From the NCBI GenBank assembly GCA_029262455.1, contig JAJCZJ010000022.1, positions 62,001-126,000 on the forward strand: a stretch of DNA of 64,000 nt, given 5' to 3'. Within the stretch, counting starts at the first letter, position 1. Every line of letters starts with the position of its first letter. Source of the DNA: Deltaproteobacteria bacterium. GTDB taxonomy: Bacteria; Desulfobacterota; Binatia; HRBIN30; CADEER01. This document shows positions 61,159-64,000 of the stretch, one piece after another. The position numbers and the translations under genes were made by a program. The notes beneath the pieces were generated by a model. It had not been told where the DNA came from. It made no database searches and saw only the letters and a program-made list of their open reading frames with translations.

Positions 61159-64000
61159 CTACCATTGATCGATGGCGCGGCGGGCGTGCCGGACGTAATA
61201 CGAGACGAGCTCCTCGCGTGGATCGAGGATCAGCGGCGGCGCGTGATGTTCTTGCGCGTAGCACTTGGCGGTACCGCGGAGCTTTTGCACGAGTACCGAA
61301 GCGAGATCGGCGCGTGGGCCGTTGTCGAAAAAGGTTCGGGCGTCGGCCAGGCGGTCGAAGAGCACGTTGCTGGATCGGTGTGACCCGCTGAAGGGCCCCG
61401 GACGCGCGAAAAAGTGACCGGCGCCGGTGTGCAACCGACTCTCTCCGGGGAGTGCTCCCTCGACGAACGCAGCGCTGGTCGGATTGTTTCGCGCGAAGAG
61501 GTACGGATTGAGCGTCAGGGGGTCGTCCTGCCGTGCCCGTAGCCTGGACGGCTGCAGAGTGCGACCCAAGTCCGGGTCGTAGTCGCGTCCGGAGTAGAGT
61601 TGATAGAGCCCGGTTGTTCGGTCCAGCGGCAGAGAGCGATAGGCCGGTTTTGACTCGATGCCGGTGCTCTCGGCGATTCCACCGAACGCTTCGTAGACGG
61701 TGGTGCCGACGATTGAATCGGGAATGGCGGTCGACGTCGTGGCGGAAGCGGAAGCACCGGCTAGATCGACCAGCTCGGTGATGCTGCACTGGGGGTCTTT
61801 GGCCAGATAGAAATGTCGCTCATCACTGCCGGTGATCGCGGAATGGACAACCGGATCGTATCCGCCCAGTCCGTAGGTGTATGCGGAGGTCAGCGCGTTC
61901 GACGCGTCGAAGCCGTTGATTACGCTGCGGCCGCTGTACACATGGCTCGATATGACGTTCCCATTGAGGCTCTTCTTAATGCGTCGCCCGTAGCCGTCGT
62001 AGGCGTACTCGATGACGGTGCCATCGAAGAGCGTCGCTTGAATGAGATTGTCGAAGCCGTCGAACTCGTAGCGCGTATCGGCGTTGTCAGAGCGCCTTGT
62101 CTTGCGTGTGATCCGACCCCGGTCGTCGTGTTCGAATGTATAGTCGGACGTGCTCAGAATCTCGTTTCGTTCATTGTGCTCGGCATCAGTCGTATCGCCG
62201 GTTTTGCGTTTGCGATTGCCGACGGCGTCGTAGGTGAAGGTCTCGTCGGAGCGGCCGGCGAGCGGAGCGCCAGCGAGCGTGAGCTGGTTGAGATCATCGT
62301 AGCTGTAGGCGAGGGTTGGAAGGCCGACAGTGCGGTCGGCGCTGAGTTGGTCAACGTTTCCATCGTCATCGAAGGTCCGGCTGAACTGCGACACCAGGCC
62401 GGGGAATGGCGCGGATGCAGTGACGCGGTTTTCGACACTGGTGACTCGATGGTTGTTGTCGTAGTCGACCGTGCGACGGAACCCGCTGTCTGAGTTCAAC
62501 GCCAGTCGATTTGGCGTGTAGTCGAAATCGATCGAGTCTCCGAATGCTGTCTGCACGGTGTCGAGGCGATGTCCGAGGTAGCTGTACGTCGTCGTGCCTG
62601 CCGCGTCTCGCCGAGATTGGAGCCTGCCGATGAGGTCCCAGTTGTACGTTACGTCGATGTTGGGCTGGCACTCGCCTCGGATTCGTTCCGAAAGGAGCCG
62701 GCCGTAGCGGTCACGGAAGTACTCGATGCGACTGGCGTCGTGAACCACGACGCTGGCGTATCCGAGTAGATCCCAGTCGATACTGAGGATGACGACTCCG
62801 CTGATCGTCACGGTTTCGATCCTGTCGAGGAAGTCGTATCCGAACTCGATGACCTCTTCGCCGATCGTGATGCGGATGATGTTGTTGTTCTCGTTATATT
62901 CGAACAGCTCCTGGATGCCGTCCGCATACGTCATCAGCTGCAGGCGTCCACAGTCGTCGTAGACATAGGACTCGAGGAACTGCTCGAGCGCATTGGAAAT
63001 CGAGAGAATAAACCCGTCACTATCGCGCTCGATGATGGTTTTGCGCAGGGTGATGTCGATGAAGCCGGTGATGTAGCCGAGTAGATTATACTCGATCGTC
63101 CAGACGACGACACCGAAAAGTCGAACCGAGACAATGTAGCCGAAGGCGTTGTACTCGAAGTCGTAGCGGTTGCCGAGGGGGCAGATGTATGCGCTGAGCT
63201 GCCCAAGGCCGTCGTAGATGTAGATCGCTGTGGCTTGGTTGGCTTGGCCGAAGTTGTAGACGATGCGCGTTGCTTTCCCGAGGATTGGGCTGTCCGATTC
63301 GTCGTAGAAAAATGCGGTGACGTGGTCGGGGTAGATGGCACGGGTCAGAAAATTCCGCTCGTCGTACTGGAATTCGACGACGTTGCCTTCTTCGTCTCGG
63401 ACCTCGACCAGGTTGTCGCCGTCGTAGCTGAGTTCGAGGGAGGCGTTCAGCTCGTTGAAGGTCCGTCGAACGAGTCGGCCTCTGTCATCCCAGTCGAAGG
63501 AGATGGGGGCGTTGTTGGGGAGAGTCTTCAAGATCGGTAGCCCGCGAAAGTACGCCGCGGTTCTGCGGATGTTCAAGCGATCAAAGATCTCCGTAGCGTT
63601 ACCGTCGCGGTCGATCTGAAGACGTTCGCTTCTGCCGAGCCCGTCTGAAATGGTCGCCCGCAAGTCCGCCTCTCGAATCGCAGGAGTTGTCGATCCGTCT
63701 TCCGATGCGGCTCCGACGCCTTGGTCCGGTTGCACCGTCATGGAAGCGAGCCCGTCGCCGCCAGAGATGGTAAAGCTACCGTCGCCGTTGTCCGCGAAGG
63801 TTGTCGAACGGCCACCGGGCGAGGTCTTGCCTGTAATCATGTACGGGTGTTCTGGATCCTCGTAGCGGAAGATGGTTGTGATGCCCGCGGGTCCGAGAAT
63901 CCGGACGAGTCGGTTTCGTGTGTCGGTGACCAGGGTCGTGAGCCGGCCAGCTTTGTCGGTGATTCTGATCTCGAGACCGACGTGAGCGATGAGAGTAGAC
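61159..64000 (-). CDS. Rhs/YD-repeat protein (5' end beyond window)
   Basis: The minus-strand frame is open to the window edge (GLEIRITDKAGRLTTLVTDT just inside it). It has many YD/RHS repeats (YDGDNLVEVRDEEGNVVEFQ, YDDCGRLQLMTYADG, YDYNNHR-like units), a typical core end (YDGYGRRIKKSLNG; GLYQLYSGRDYDPDLGRTLQ; NPYLFARNNPTS), and then about 105 residues of non-repeat tip ending RHARRAIDQW. Such proteins form shells that deliver or display a C-terminal effector. The tip has HAPPLILDPREELVSYYVRH but no toxin fold I recognise. It is upstream of the beta-helix gene and likely cotranscribed. Confidence 0.88.
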   Translation of the reverse strand, partial: STLIAHVGLEIRITDKAGRLTTLVTDTRNRLVRILGPAGITTIFRYEDPEHPYMITGKTSPGGRSTTFADNGDGSFTISGGDGLASMTVQPDQGVGAASEDGSTTPAIREADLRATISDGLGRSERLQIDRDGNATEIFDRLNIRRTAAYFRGLPILKTLPNNAPISFDWDDRGRLVRRTFNELNASLELSYDGDNLVEVRDEEGNVVEFQYDERNFLTRAIYPDHVTAFFYDESDSPILGKATRIVYNFGQANQATAIYIYDGLGQLSAYICPLGNRYDFEYNAFGYIVSVRLFGVVVWTIEYNLLGYITGFIDITLRKTIIERDSDGFILSISNALEQFLESYVYDDCGRLQLMTYADGIQELFEYNENNNIIRITIGEEVIEFGYDFLDRIETVTISGVVILSIDWDLLGYASVVVHDASRIEYFRDRYGRLLSERIRGECQPNIDVTYNWDLIGRLQSRRDAAGTTTYSYLGHRLDTVQTAFGDSIDFDYTPNRLALNSDSGFRRTVDYDNNHRVTSVENRVTASAPFPGLVSQFSRTFDDDGNVDQLSADRTVGLPTLAYSYDDLNQLTLAGAPLAGRSDETFTYDAVGNRKRKTGDTTDAEHNERNEILSTSDYTFEHDDRGRITRKTRRSDNADTRYEFDGFDNLIQATLFDGTVIEYAYDGYGRRIKKSLNGNVISSHVYSGRSVINGFDASNALTSAYTYGLGGYDPVVHSAITGSDERHFYLAKDPQCSITELVDLAGASASATTSTAIPDSIVGTTVYEAFGGIAESTGIESKPAYRSLPLDRTTGLYQLYSGRDYDPDLGRTLQPSRLRARQDDPLTLNPYLFARNNPTSAAFVEGALPGESRLHTGAGHFFARPGPFSGSHRSSNVLFDRLADARTFFDNGPRADLASVLVQKLRGTAKCYAQEHHAPPLILDPREELVSYYVRHARRAIDQW

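Overview
The window is about 64 kb of moderately GC-rich bacterial chromosome, mostly housekeeping genes in short, tightly overlapping operons, with one decayed accessory patch (about 43.6-50.1 kb) and surface-protein genes at the right end. Gene content points to a Gram-negative deltaproteobacterial-type lineage: LolA, LspA, an outer-membrane barrel protein, NtrBC, and PrkA/YeaH/SpoVR together. Paired calcium-binding dockerin-like repeats at protein termini, long TPT-rich linkers and a PEP-CTERM-like tail recall Candidatus Binatota and related lineages. That placement is inference from style, not from a marker gene.

Left to right: thiE (cut by the window edge), ntrC and ntrB on the minus strand; moeA-ispF on plus; the prkA-yeaH-spoVR stress/kinase cluster on minus; small envelope proteins, an isochorismatase-like hydrolase, pyrE and an M16 peptidase; a minus cluster (GFA enzyme, barrel protein, ssb) facing the rnj-ftsK-lolA operon; yajQ, a DksA-like regulator, a glycerate kinase with a probable CTG start, queE, a small-molecule kinase and folE. 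Next comes an aminotransferase-serA-purA operon. Its leader carries a clear ZTP/ZMP (pfl) riboswitch overlapping an intrinsic terminator, which links serine/one-carbon and adenylate synthesis to purine-pathway status. A phosphate permease, a P-loop kinase, a sterol-desaturase-like protein and an HTTM-like membrane protein follow.

The most unusual locus is 35.3-40.6 kb. A luciferase-like flavin oxidoreductase gene is divergent from an operon of an SDR, a thioredoxin-like/unknown fusion protein, a UGSC-type selenoprotein and a TauD/TfdA dioxygenase. The selenoprotein is read through an in-frame TGA at 39443-39445, followed by a hairpin that fits the bacterial SECIS pattern. Automated calling splits this gene into two false ORFs.

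After a MATE exporter, a histidine phosphatase and a CnoX-type thioredoxin, the accessory patch holds a metzincin-like lipoprotein, two copies of a MITE-like element with terminal inverted repeats, a broken VIT/VWA gene with a sorting tail, an IS91-type transposase remnant, a TPT-linker surface protein, a VapBC-type module and a truncated histidine kinase. The right end has hslR, a small XRE regulator, a tiny ORF with a strong terminator, ddl, pgeF, ileS-lspA, and an outgoing pair encoding a beta-helix protein with dockerin-like C-terminus and an Rhs/YD-repeat protein that runs off the window. I saw no tRNA, rRNA or CRISPR array.
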